Shown in pieces: positions 1 to 7,098 of a stretch of DNA of 9,645 bases; position 1 is the first letter of the stretch, and each line of letters starts with the position of its first letter. The position numbers were made by a program, and so were the translations under genes. Origin of the DNA: an uncultured Helicobacteraceae bacterium (GTDB lineage: Bacteria; Campylobacterota; Campylobacteria; Campylobacterales; UBA6016); NCBI GenBank assembly GCA_937973585.1, contig CALJKN010000073.1, positions 1-9,645 on the forward strand, given 5' to 3'. The notes below the pieces were generated by a model. The model saw only the letters and a list, made by a program, of their open reading frames with translations, was not told the origin of the DNA and searched no databases.

Positions 1-2095
1 AACTATCGAGGTAATCTTTTATTGCTGGACGAAGAGCATCAAGATTCCGCTTGAGTTTCCAAGAATTATCAAAATCGCCAGAATCAACAAGCACTAAAAA
101 TAGCCTATTGGAGGAGTCAAAACGCATTTCGCCTTGCTCCTCATATAAATTCTGAATTAACTCTCTTGAATTTTTTTGTACTCCATTTAAAATATCCATT
201 CTTACTTTCTTGATTTCGTCTAGTGCAACTTTGCAAAACTCATCGCCCTTATCAAGCATTTTTTGTGTTATTTCATAGTAAATGTCATCACTTTTTGCTT
301 CTTTGTTAAAGATTATGCTAGCATCTTTTGCCTTCTGCTTCAGTTCTGTTAGTTCTGGCTTTAAACCTTTTTCTTTGCGTTTTTTTTCAATGAAATTAGC
401 TGGTAAGTAAGTTACCTTGAGGTCGAATGGAATATTATTGATAAAAAAATCAACTTTTTTAACTTGTCCTACCGTTGGCAATACCACTTCATGCTCTTTA
501 AAAAGGTGCTCTATTAGAATGCTCGACCAGTGATTATACCAACTGCACAGTACATACCCCTGTACTGCACGAGCTATTTCACAATCAAACTTTGCAGTTA
601 ACTCGTCATATGAGGTGTAGACCTTTACAAACCTATCTACTAAATAGCGATCTAGTGCATTTTTATAGTCTCCACCCCAGTCGAAGTTTCGCATTTTATA
701 AAGTTCTGTGACAAGTTTTTGTACATCAAGTTTAGCAATCTGCGCATCGTGCGTAGCACGGATAAAGCTATCTAAAATATCGTGAGAATTTTTTAGATTA
801 TTTGATAATAGTTCGTACAACTCAACAAATTCATCCGCAATTTTTGTAGTGCGTAACTCAATTTTTTCCTTGGATATAAAATCGGCAAGAAGTTCTTTTC
901 TTGCGATAGACTTGAGCTTCAACCATAAAAGCCCAGCTTCATTAAAGTTAAACTCATCCATTTCATCGGACTCAAAGGCCTTTTTCCAGTGTGAAAAACT
1001 TGCCATTTCTTTACTCCATTTTATATTGATTGCCATCGTTGTTTTAGGTCTGCAAACAAATAATATCTCTCTGCTTCCGGCTACGCTCCCTTTGCCGCCG
1101 CGACCTGCTTTATACTCTTTTGCTTCGATGGTTACATTTTTATACTTAGCCATTATTTGAGCTAAATCCTTAGGGCTGGGGAAACTTCTGTCATTGTAGC
1201 TGATCAGCCAAGTCGGTATATGCTCAGAGCGCATAAATAGCTCTTCAAAAGACGTTATGACGTCTCGTTTTTTATCAAATCCACTATGTCTAGGTGGATG
1301 GTATCGTTTTGTGCCATTAATAAATTGCTTGTCCTGCCAATATTCAGTATATGTTTCAGGAAGATGATAGAAGGACTGATAATCCGAATGACTATTGCAA
1401 TAAGGTGGATCAAAATATGCGAAGTCTACATTGTTTATCCTCGGTAAAATCTCAAGAATATTGTTGCAGAAGCTTCTGTTGTCTTTGCCGTTATCAAAAA
1501 TTGCCGCATTATATTCAAGCAAAAGCTCAGAAGCTAACTCCTGTATCGGTCTTGCTAGGCTACGGTTCCGTTTCAGTCTTGCGGGATCTGCGGCATAAAC
1601 CAAGGCTTGCGTATGGGCAAAGTGCCCCATTGTTGTTTTACGCATCATAGCTCTGTTTATTATCGCAAGAGCAAGAGCTTTTTTATATGGGTTCTTCCAT
1701 TGCTCAAGCTGCCATCTTGCCCCATCTAAAAGCCTTGCTGTTTGTATGTCAAAAAATAAACCTCCAAATGTTTGTTCTATTAATGACCAAGAGCAAGGCT
1801 TATCTATATTGCTAAAAAGCCCGTCAAGCTCTTTTTTTGATATTTTTTCGGACTTATTTTCTATAAGGGCTAGCCCAATTTGATGATTAAAAGATAAAAA
1901 ATCATTTGTTATCACTTCTAAATTTCGTTGCTTCATAGCGAAGGCAACACTTTGTGTTCCACTAAAACCGTCAAGTCCAATTCTTGCATTGCTCGGAAAA
2001 AACTCAGCTATCCACTCTATCAGAGTATGCTTTGAGCCTAGGTACTGTGGTTGCGGAAAAGTATATGAAAGACCAACTAACTCAGGAAACAACAT
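1..2095 (-). CDS. Single-chain restriction-modification protein (D12 adenine-N6 methyltransferase fused to PD-(D/E)XK nuclease), partial at left edge
   Basis: My own minus-strand translation gives 698 codons from the ATG at 2095 to the window edge with no stop; the C-terminus is missing. Residues 1 to about 330 match an adenine-N6 DNA methyltransferase: YLGSK (18-22, motif X), DGFSGT (42-47, SAM-binding motif I), DPPY (229-232, catalytic motif IV) and a later WLISYND stretch. The order X-I-long insert-IV is the alpha (Dam/D12) class, with the target-recognition region probably between 50 and 225. Further on, a helix with E529 is followed by VDFF (D549) and FDLK (D558, K560), spaced like a PD-(D/E)XK nuclease site. 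This suggests one polypeptide that both methylates and cuts its site; the recognition sequence cannot be read. A purine-rich AAGAAAGAGAG precedes the ATG, and a TATAAA-like -10 lies at 2120-2125. It follows murF by 46 bp and looks more AT-rich than murF and uvrB, suggesting acquisition. The methylase call is firm; the nuclease call rests on motif spacing. Confidence 0.82.
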   Translation of the reverse strand, partial: MLFPELVGLSYTFPQPQYLGSKHTLIEWIAEFFPSNARIGLDGFSGTQSVAFAMKQRNLEVITNDFLSFNHQIGLALIENKSEKISKKELDGLFSNIDKPCSWSLIEQTFGGLFFDIQTARLLDGARWQLEQWKNPYKKALALAIINRAMMRKTTMGHFAHTQALVYAADPARLKRNRSLARPIQELASELLLEYNAAIFDNGKDNRSFCNNILEILPRINNVDFAYFDPPYCNSHSDYQSFYHLPETYTEYWQDKQFINGTKRYHPPRHSGFDKKRDVITSFEELFMRSEHIPTWLISYNDRSFPSPKDLAQIMAKYKNVTIEAKEYKAGRGGKGSVAGSREILFVCRPKTTMAINIKWSKEMASFSHWKKAFESDEMDEFNFNEAGLLWLKLKSIARKELLADFISKEKIELRTTKIADEFVELYELLSNNLKNSHDILDSFIRATHDAQIAKLDVQKLVTELYKMRNFDWGGDYKNALDRYLVDRFVKVYTSYDELTAKFDCEIARAVQGYVLCSWYNHWSSILIEHLFKEHEVVLPTVGQVKKVDFFINNIPFDLKVTYLPANFIEKKRKEKGLKPELTELKQKAKDASIIFNKEAKSDDIYYEITQKMLDKGDEFCKVALDEIKKVRMDILNGVQKNSRELIQNLYEEQGEMRFDSSNRLFLVLVDSGDFDNSWKLKRNLDALRPAIKDYLDS

Positions 2096-2141
2096 TCAAA
2101 CTCTCTTTCTTGATAGACTTTTATAAATCTTGAAAGCAATA

Positions 2142-3584
2142 TTAAATATACTCAGGGGCATCATTGGCGAAATAGACTATGGAGCCTGCCGCCGTCTGTT
2201 CGGCCAATACATTTTGAAGCTCATTTTTATCTTTTAAAAAAATCGCTTTGCACCTTTTGATATTTGCCTCAAACAGTTTTCTGTTTAGCTCTCCGGTGAT
2301 TATCACCAAATCAAACGTATCGTCGATTAGTTTTGCAAGCTCTATATTCAGCTCATCTCTGCTCTCCACAAGACCGCAGGTAACTATCGTTTTTTGACCG
2401 TTATGGGTTTTACATAGCGCTATCCCCTCTTTTATCCCGTCAAAATTGCCGTTAAAACTGTCATCCAAAATGATTTTTCCTCCGGCGACAATTTTTTGGA
2501 GTCTGTGGGCGACAGAGGGAATCGTTTTTACCGCCTCTTGGATAGTTTTTATCTCCATCCCTATCTCCAATGCAACCAAAACCGCCGCAGTGATATTGAT
2601 TGCGTTAAAAGCCCCCAAAATATTCGGTGCGACAAATTCATAGCGCTCTTTTGCAACCTCCAACTCAAAAGAGACACCGCCCAGTGTCGATGTCGGATTA
2701 AATATTCTAACCCCGTCTTCATATCCGAATACGACGATATTTTCACCGCTCGCCTTTACGTTTTCATATGCAAACGCTTTTTTAAGTCTACCGGAGTTTA
2801 GAATTTCAGATTTTGTCGCTCTAATATTGTCGAGAGTTTTAAAGTACTCGATATGAGCCTCCCCTATCTTTCCGATAATAGAGTAATGAGGCGATACCAA
2901 ATCGGCTATCTCGGCTATATCCCCTTTTGCTCTGGCTCCCGCTTCGACTATATATATTTGGGTGTCTTCTGGGAGTTTTTCGTTTATATCTTTGATTATC
3001 CCGATTTTTGTGTTGACGCTCGCCGGAGTCGGGTAGACCTTGTAGCTACTTGAGAGGATATGAGCCAAAAAGTTTTTGATGCTCGTTTTGCCGAAGCTTG
3101 CCGTTACCGCTATAACGATAGGGTTTATCCCAAGGAGCCTCTCTTTTGCCCTGTTTTCAAACTCCTGTGCCACTTTTCGCTCGACTCTGAGTGAAATTAG
3201 ATACGACAAAATGGCGGATAGCAAAAATGTCGACACCGGATAACCGCCTTTAGTGAAGGCAAATAAAAAGACAAATAGGATGGAAAAACCCATAACAAAA
3301 CGTTTTATCCTCTGTGTAAATACAAGCTTTTTATCCAGTTTTTTAAACCACAGTGCGAAATATACAAAATAAGCTGCCGCAAAAAACGAAAAAGCGTATC
3401 CGTATCCGGAGTAGTCACAAGTAGCTTTTGCGAGTAGCGGGAGAGCCAAAAACCAGATATGCCAGAGCGGTTTTGAGAAGTTAAATATAACCCTTTTGAT
3501 TTTGTATGAGTACCATTGCAGGGTTAGGGCAAAGTAGTAAAACATTAAAAATGAGAGGATCCCAAATAAAACCGTCTGGAACAT
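2142..3584 (-). CDS. murF: UDP-N-acetylmuramoyl-tripeptide--D-alanyl-D-alanine ligase MurF, with N-terminal membrane segments
   Basis: MurF adds D-Ala-D-Ala to the UDP-MurNAc-tripeptide, the last cytoplasmic step of peptidoglycan precursor synthesis. Numbering here counts from the TTG at 3587. The first ~135 residues hold several hydrophobic stretches (about 4-24, 42-55, 60-80, 97-133) and make the protein longer at its front than the E. coli type; as I recall, Campylobacter MurF also has this extension. The ligase follows: ATP loop TASFGKTS (162-169), SVNTKIGI, EAGARAKGDI (215-224), IGEAH (241-245), KSE (259-261), GAFNAINITAA, HRLQ (361-364) and DDSFNGNFD (375-383), all in Mur-ligase order. 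TTG (3587) and ATG (3584) are adjacent. I prefer the ATG, although the AAAAGG upstream is better spaced for the TTG. The gene is divergent from the HDOD gene, with about 90 bp between them. Anchoring of the ligase at the inner membrane is an inference. Confidence 0.93.
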   Translation of the reverse strand: MFQTVLFGILSFLMFYYFALTLQWYSYKIKRVIFNFSKPLWHIWFLALPLLAKATCDYSGYGYAFSFFAAAYFVYFALWFKKLDKKLVFTQRIKRFVMGFSILFVFLFAFTKGGYPVSTFLLSAILSYLISLRVERKVAQEFENRAKERLLGINPIVIAVTASFGKTSIKNFLAHILSSSYKVYPTPASVNTKIGIIKDINEKLPEDTQIYIVEAGARAKGDIAEIADLVSPHYSIIGKIGEAHIEYFKTLDNIRATKSEILNSGRLKKAFAYENVKASGENIVVFGYEDGVRIFNPTSTLGGVSFELEVAKERYEFVAPNILGAFNAINITAAVLVALEIGMEIKTIQEAVKTIPSVAHRLQKIVAGGKIILDDSFNGNFDGIKEGIALCKTHNGQKTIVTCGLVESRDELNIELAKLIDDTFDLVIITGELNRKLFEANIKRCKAIFLKDKNELQNVLAEQTAAGSIVYFANDAPEYI

Positions 3585-3587
3585 CAA

Positions 3588-3677
3588 TAATTTACCTTTT
3601 AAATGATAGTATGTAAAATATTTTAGGATAAAATTTGGTAGATATTTTAGCCTGTTAAGCTTTTAAAGGTTTTTGCG
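3588..3677. promoter_or_regulatory. Divergent promoter region between murF and the HDOD gene
   Basis: This AT-rich 90-bp gap separates two divergent starts. On the plus strand TAAAAT at 3629-3634 (within GGATAAAAT) is a credible -10 box for the HDOD gene, and AAGG at 3666-3669 is its ribosome binding site, 8 nt before the ATG. On the minus strand AAAAGG near 3594-3599 serves murF, and TACTAT (about 3608-3613) is a possible but weak -10. No convincing -35 boxes are seen, as is common in this phylum. Confidence 0.4.
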
Positions 3678-4496
3678 ATGAACGAGTCGATTCTAGCCAG
3701 AATAAAAACGCTTCCGCCCTTGCCGGAAACGGTTTCAAAAATTCAGCAGATATGCGCCGACCCTGAGAGTTCAATAGGGGATCTGGTCAAAATAGTAGAA
3801 AAAGACCCGATGATAACGGCCAACCTCCTAAAAGCGGCCAACTCTCCGTTTTACGGTTTTAGTAGAGAGATTACAACCGTTTCTCAGGCTATATCGCTTT
3901 TTGGGATGGCTACGGTCAAAGGTCTCGCCCTCTCCGGAGCGGTAAAAGAGATTTTGGGGATGGATTTACAGGCTTACGGGATCACGCCAAATGCATTTGC
4001 CGACATCTCAGGGCTCCAAAACGCTTTGATGCAGACATGGTACGTCAAAATCGACCGAAGCAAGATGGATATCCTCTCTGTTGCAAGCTTCTTGCAAGAA
4101 TCCGGCAAAATCGTCATATCGCAGGCTCTAGTTAAAGAGGGGAAAGCAAAAGAGTTTAAGCACGAAGTAGAGGCAAAACAAAAAACCCTCTCAGATATAG
4201 AAAAAGAGTTTGTCGGCGAGACGACGGCTAGTGTTACGGCTGCTGTTTTTGAGCATTGGAGGTTTGAGGAGCACCTGATAGATGCCATCAGATACTCGGA
4301 CGACCCGATGTCTGCCCCTGAAGATGTAGCGGCGTATGCAAAAGCCCTTGCAGTTGCCAAGATAGCTCTAAGTCCGCTTGATACTTTTAGCGAAGAGCAC
4401 ACAAAAGAGGCTGTCTCAAAAGCCTTTACTTTTGGACTAGATCAGGCGATTTTTGAAGAGTCCCTAATGACACTAAAAAGCAGAGCCGGCTTTTAG
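3678..4496 (+). CDS. HDOD-domain protein (regulatory, non-catalytic HD-like fold)
   Basis: A 272-residue protein that is almost entirely one HDOD domain. The hallmark start LPPLPETVSKI (12-22) is followed by DPMITANLLKAANSPFYG (43-60), then the QAISLFGMATVKGLAL segment (70-85). HDOD proteins share the all-helical HD phosphohydrolase fold but usually lack the metal-binding His-Asp pair. I see no canonical HD pair in the expected central helices here (around 112-135), so an enzymatic role is unlikely. Family members act in signalling, cell-cycle or motility control; the partner cannot be told from this sequence. No GGDEF, EAL or receiver domain is attached. Its TAG stop overlaps the 3' end of uvrB by 4 nt in convergent orientation, which leaves no room for a separate terminator. 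The ATG has AAGG 8 nt upstream. Confidence 0.88.
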   Translation: MNESILARIKTLPPLPETVSKIQQICADPESSIGDLVKIVEKDPMITANLLKAANSPFYGFSREITTVSQAISLFGMATVKGLALSGAVKEILGMDLQAYGITPNAFADISGLQNALMQTWYVKIDRSKMDILSVASFLQESGKIVISQALVKEGKAKEFKHEVEAKQKTLSDIEKEFVGETTASVTAAVFEHWRFEEHLIDAIRYSDDPMSAPEDVAAYAKALAVAKIALSPLDTFSEEHTKEAVSKAFTFGLDQAIFEESLMTLKSRAGF

Positions 4497-6469
4497 AGCC
4501 GTAGCTTTGCTATCTCATCTCTGAGTCTTGCCGCCTCTTCAAACTCCAACTCTTTTGCCGCTTTATGCATTCTGGCGGTTAACTCTCTGACTATTGCGTC
4601 TCTCTCCGCTTTCGGCAGTTTTGTATTTCTCTTTCTCATCTCCAGAGTCGATACGGTCTCATCCTCCATTTTTAGGCTCTCATCTAGTCTTCTAACTGTA
4701 CTTTTTGGGGTTATTCCGTGCTCTTTGTTGTAGGCATCCTGTCTCTCTCTTCTGGCGTTTGTCGTATCTATTGCCTTTCGCATCGATTCGGTCATTTTGT
4801 CGGCAAACAAAAGCACCCGGCCGTTTAGGTTTCTAGCGGCACGCCCTATAGTCTGGATGAGGCTGGTCTCTGAGCGTAGAAACCCCTCCTTGTCGGCATC
4901 AAATATCCCTATCATGGAGACCTCCGGAATATCAAGCCCCTCTCTTAGGAGGTTTATCCCGACCAAAATATCAAACTCTCCACGCCTAAGCCCCCTGATA
5001 ATCTCGGTACGCTCTACTGTATCTATGTCGGAGTGCATATATTTTACTTTTAGCCCTAGATCGTTTAGGTATCTTGTCAGCTCTTCGGCCATTTTTTTGG
5101 TTAATACCGTAGCCAGTATCTTCTCGTTTCGCCCTATGGTCTTTTTGGCCTCGTCATAAAAAATCTCAACCTGTCTACTCGCCGGATGTATCTCTATGAC
5201 CGGATCTAGTAGCCCTGTGGGTCTGACTATCTGTGTCGCTACCTCTTCGCCCGATAGCTCCATCTCCAATGCGGCAGGGGTGGCAGAGACAAACAGATAG
5301 TGCGGGGCTTTATTGATAAATTCGTCAAATTTTAGAGGTCTGTTGTCAAGTGCGCTCGGCAGACGAAACCCGTACTCCACCAGAGTCTCCTTTCGGCTTC
5401 TATCCCCTGCATACATCCCACGAAACTGCGGGAGGCTGACGTGACTTTCGTCCACTATAACGAGATAATCCCGCCCCATCGCCTCAAAATAATCCATCAT
5501 CGAATAGGGTGTTTCTCCGGGAGCCTTTCCGGTCAGATATCTGGAGTAGTTCTCTATCCCCTTGCACATTCCGGTAGACTCCATCATTTCAAGGTCAAAT
5601 TCTACCCTTTGCTTGAGTCTTTGATACTCCACAAGCTTATTTTCTTTGAGTAAAAAATCAAGCCTCTCGCCTAGCTCCTCCTCAATCCCCTTGATTGCGT
5701 CTTTGAGCCTGTGGTGTCCGACTATATAGTTGCTTGCGGCGTACAATGTAAAAGCGCTCAAATCTTTTGTTTTTTTGTTTGTAAGCGGGTCGAACTCATA
5801 TATCCTCTCACACTCATCGCCAAAAAACTCAAATCTGATAGCATTTTCATCGTAGTATGCCGGATAGATATCCACCGCTTCCCCTTTGACCCGAAAATCC
5901 CCTCTGTCAAAATAGTTGTCGTTTCGCTTGTACCCCATATCTACGAGTTTTAAGAGAAACTCTCTTTGCGAATAACTCATCCCAATCTCTACGGTCTGCA
6001 CCTGTGTTTTGTACTCTGCCGGATCACCGAGACCGTAATTTGCAGATACGGAGGCAACTACGATGCAATCGTCAAACTGAAGCAAACTGGCAGTTGCGGA
6101 GAGCCTCAACCGCTCTAACTCGTCGTTGATTGAGCTATCCTTTTCGATAAAAAGGTCTTGGCGGGGGATGTAGGCCTCAGGTTGGTAGTAGTCGTAGTAG
6201 CTGATAAAATATTCGACATGATTTTTCGGGAAAAAAGCCTTAAACTCACTATAGAGCTGAGCAGCCAGTGTCTTGTTGTGGGTCATAATGAGGGTCGGCA
6301 TCTGGAGGGTCTCTATGATGTTTGCCATCGTAAAGGTCTTGCCGCTTCCCGTAACTCCCAAAAGCGTCTGGTATTTTCCGTTTTTTTTGATACTGTTTGC
6401 CAGTTTTTCTATCGCCTGCGGCTGATCGCCGGAGGGTTTCATGTCGGCTACTATCTCAAATCTTGCCAT
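4493..6469 (-). CDS. uvrB: Excinuclease ABC subunit B (UvrB)
   Basis: UvrB is the DNA-damage-verifying helicase-like subunit of nucleotide excision repair. It receives DNA from UvrA and recruits UvrC for the incisions. The 658 residues are full length for the family. Visible in order: the GDQPQAI motif (14-20), Walker A GVTGSGKT (38-45), the beta-hairpin start YYDYYQPEAYIP (91-102), Walker B DESH (340-343), SATPA (395-399), GINLLREGLDIPE (504-516), motif VI QTIGRAARN (539-547), and a C-terminal UVR domain (about 622-657, with LEFEEAARLRDEI) that contacts UvrC. The ATG at 6469 has GGAGAGG (minus strand, 6479-6485) 9 nt upstream. The 3' end overlaps the HDOD gene by 4 nt. The leader contains the inverted repeats at 6489-6599, so repeat structure could affect expression. 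No LexA-type box was recognised. Confidence 0.98.
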   Translation of the reverse strand: MARFEIVADMKPSGDQPQAIEKLANSIKKNGKYQTLLGVTGSGKTFTMANIIETLQMPTLIMTHNKTLAAQLYSEFKAFFPKNHVEYFISYYDYYQPEAYIPRQDLFIEKDSSINDELERLRLSATASLLQFDDCIVVASVSANYGLGDPAEYKTQVQTVEIGMSYSQREFLLKLVDMGYKRNDNYFDRGDFRVKGEAVDIYPAYYDENAIRFEFFGDECERIYEFDPLTNKKTKDLSAFTLYAASNYIVGHHRLKDAIKGIEEELGERLDFLLKENKLVEYQRLKQRVEFDLEMMESTGMCKGIENYSRYLTGKAPGETPYSMMDYFEAMGRDYLVIVDESHVSLPQFRGMYAGDRSRKETLVEYGFRLPSALDNRPLKFDEFINKAPHYLFVSATPAALEMELSGEEVATQIVRPTGLLDPVIEIHPASRQVEIFYDEAKKTIGRNEKILATVLTKKMAEELTRYLNDLGLKVKYMHSDIDTVERTEIIRGLRRGEFDILVGINLLREGLDIPEVSMIGIFDADKEGFLRSETSLIQTIGRAARNLNGRVLLFADKMTESMRKAIDTTNARRERQDAYNKEHGITPKSTVRRLDESLKMEDETVSTLEMRKRNTKLPKAERDAIVRELTARMHKAAKELEFEEAARLRDEIAKLRL

Positions 6470-6507
6470 TTATTTATGCCTCTCCAATATAGAACCTGAT
6501 GTATTCT

Positions 6508-6534
6508 CTAAATTTGAGCAAAGCCCAAATTTAG
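6508..6534. repeat. Perfect 9-bp inverted repeat with 9-nt loop
   Basis: CTAAATTTG (6508-6516) is mirrored by CAAATTTAG (6526-6534) across AGCAAAGCC. The left arm also overlaps the segment able to pair with ATTTAGAG at 6584-6591, so two mutually exclusive foldings exist. Neither side has a long T-run, so it is not a typical intrinsic terminator. Confidence 0.65.
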
Positions 6535-6554
6535 GTCTTCAGCAGACGGCTCTC

Positions 6555-6566
6555 GCAACTAGTTGC
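6555..6566. repeat. 12-bp perfect palindrome GCAACTAGTTGC
   Basis: GCAACTAGTTGC reads the same on both strands. It lies in the middle of the larger inverted-repeat module. It could be a dimeric protein-binding site or part of the element's core; nothing in the sequence decides between these. Confidence 0.5.
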
Positions 6567-6598
6567 TCTAATAATGTAAGTTTATTTAGAGGGTTCTA

Positions 6599-6627
6599 TT
6601 TACATTATACCGAAGCTTTGATATAAT
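6599..6627 (+). promoter_or_regulatory. Sigma70-type promoter for the two small coiled-coil genes
   Basis: TTTACA (6599-6604) and a perfect TATAAT (6622-6627) are 17 bp apart, the best promoter in the window. Transcription would begin near 6634, giving a leader of about 23 nt before the GTG at 6657. The -35 box starts on the last base of the inverted-repeat module, so the element and the promoter touch. Confidence 0.75.
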
Positions 6628-6656
6628 GGGAAAACACCCGCTGTAGGCTAATAAAC

Positions 6657-6863
6657 GTGGAAGCTATTGAGAAGTTAAAACAACAGATTTCCGGTTTGAT
6701 GAAGGCTCTGGAGATAGAGCGTGAATACATTGCCGAAATGAGGCAGAAGATTGAGTTTTTGGAGTCTCAGATGGTGGCCAAAAACGATGTAATCGTAGCG
6801 TTAGAAGGTAAAATATCCGAGTTATCCAAAAAAATAGAAAGCCATAAGCAATATTACGGATAA
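6657..6863 (+). CDS. Small coiled-coil protein, function unknown
   Basis: A 68-residue protein predicted to be almost wholly helical. It has heptad-like spacing of I, L, M and V and many charged residues (for example EREYIAEMRQKIEFLESQM), and no signal peptide or membrane segment. The start is a GTG. An AGG (6645-6647) lies 9 nt upstream, a weak ribosome binding site, but the TATAAT promoter at 6622-6627 is well placed for this start. The next gene begins 3 nt after the stop, so the two are surely co-transcribed and probably translationally coupled. Small acidic-basic coiled coils of this size include ZapB-like and FtsB-like division proteins, but I see no diagnostic motif and do not assign a function. 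An ATG at about 6699 would make a much shorter product and is less likely. Confidence 0.72.
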   Translation: MEAIEKLKQQISGLMKALEIEREYIAEMRQKIEFLESQMVAKNDVIVALEGKISELSKKIESHKQYYG

Positions 6864-6866
6864 GCG

Positions 6867-7097
6867 ATGCAAAAGCTAACTCTTATTATTAACGGAGCCA
6901 CATTCGAGGTAACTCTAGCGGAGCAGTATGCCGAAGCTTTTAAAGAGGAGATAGGCAAAGACCTCAATCTATACGAAGATAATTCGGTAAAGACGCTACT
7001 TTATGCTTTTTTGAAAAAAAACTACGAAGTTTTGGAACTAAAAAACGAACTCGAAAAGCTCACGGCCGAGATCGACAATAAGCTTCTCGGATGCTAA
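6867..7097 (+). CDS. Small protein with ZapA-like layout, function unknown
   Basis: A 76-residue protein. A short N-terminal beta-hairpin (KLTLIINGATFEVTL, residues 3-17) is followed by a helix (about 18-31) and a C-terminal coiled coil (about 42-72, VLELKNELEKLTAEI). A hairpin with a central G, then helix and coiled coil, is the layout of ZapA, the FtsZ-ring-associated division protein, though this one is shorter and lacks a clear ZapA signature. The pairing with an upstream coiled-coil gene is suggestive of a ZapA/ZapB-type pair, but this is inference. It follows its partner by 3 nt; the ribosome binding site is poor (GGA at about 6858-6860), which fits translational coupling. It faces the next gene tail to tail with 1 nt between stop codons. 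Confidence 0.72.
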   Translation: MQKLTLIINGATFEVTLAEQYAEAFKEEIGKDLNLYEDNSVKTLLYAFLKKNYEVLELKNELEKLTAEIDNKLLGC

Positions 7098-7098
7098 A

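Larger units (their letters stand above)
6489..6599. repeat. Nested inverted-repeat module (possible MITE or intergenic repeat) upstream of uvrB
   Basis: ATAGAACC at 6489-6496 is the reverse complement of GGTTCTAT at 6592-6599. CTCTAAAT at 6506-6513 is the reverse complement of ATTTAGAG at 6584-6591. On the right these halves are contiguous (16 nt); on the left 9 extra bases (6497-6505) separate them. The module encloses a second hairpin (6508-6534) and a 12-bp palindrome (6555-6566). It contains no gene. Terminal inverted repeats around a ~110-bp non-coding core suggest a miniature mobile element or dispersed intergenic repeat. A regulatory leader of uvrB is the alternative. No clear target-site duplication is visible. 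Confidence 0.6.

Noticed and set aside
849..1650. Plus-strand open frames of about 100 codons at 849-1160 and 1351-1650
   Set aside because: They lie antisense to the continuous methyltransferase-nuclease frame on the minus strand and have no protein-like features.
4797..6499. Several plus-strand frames antisense to uvrB
   Set aside because: UvrB is complete with all motifs on the minus strand, so these are shadows.
6441..6626. Plus-strand frame of 61 codons across the uvrB start and repeat element
   Set aside because: It overlaps the uvrB start and the inverted repeats, with no ribosome binding site; it is a shadow.
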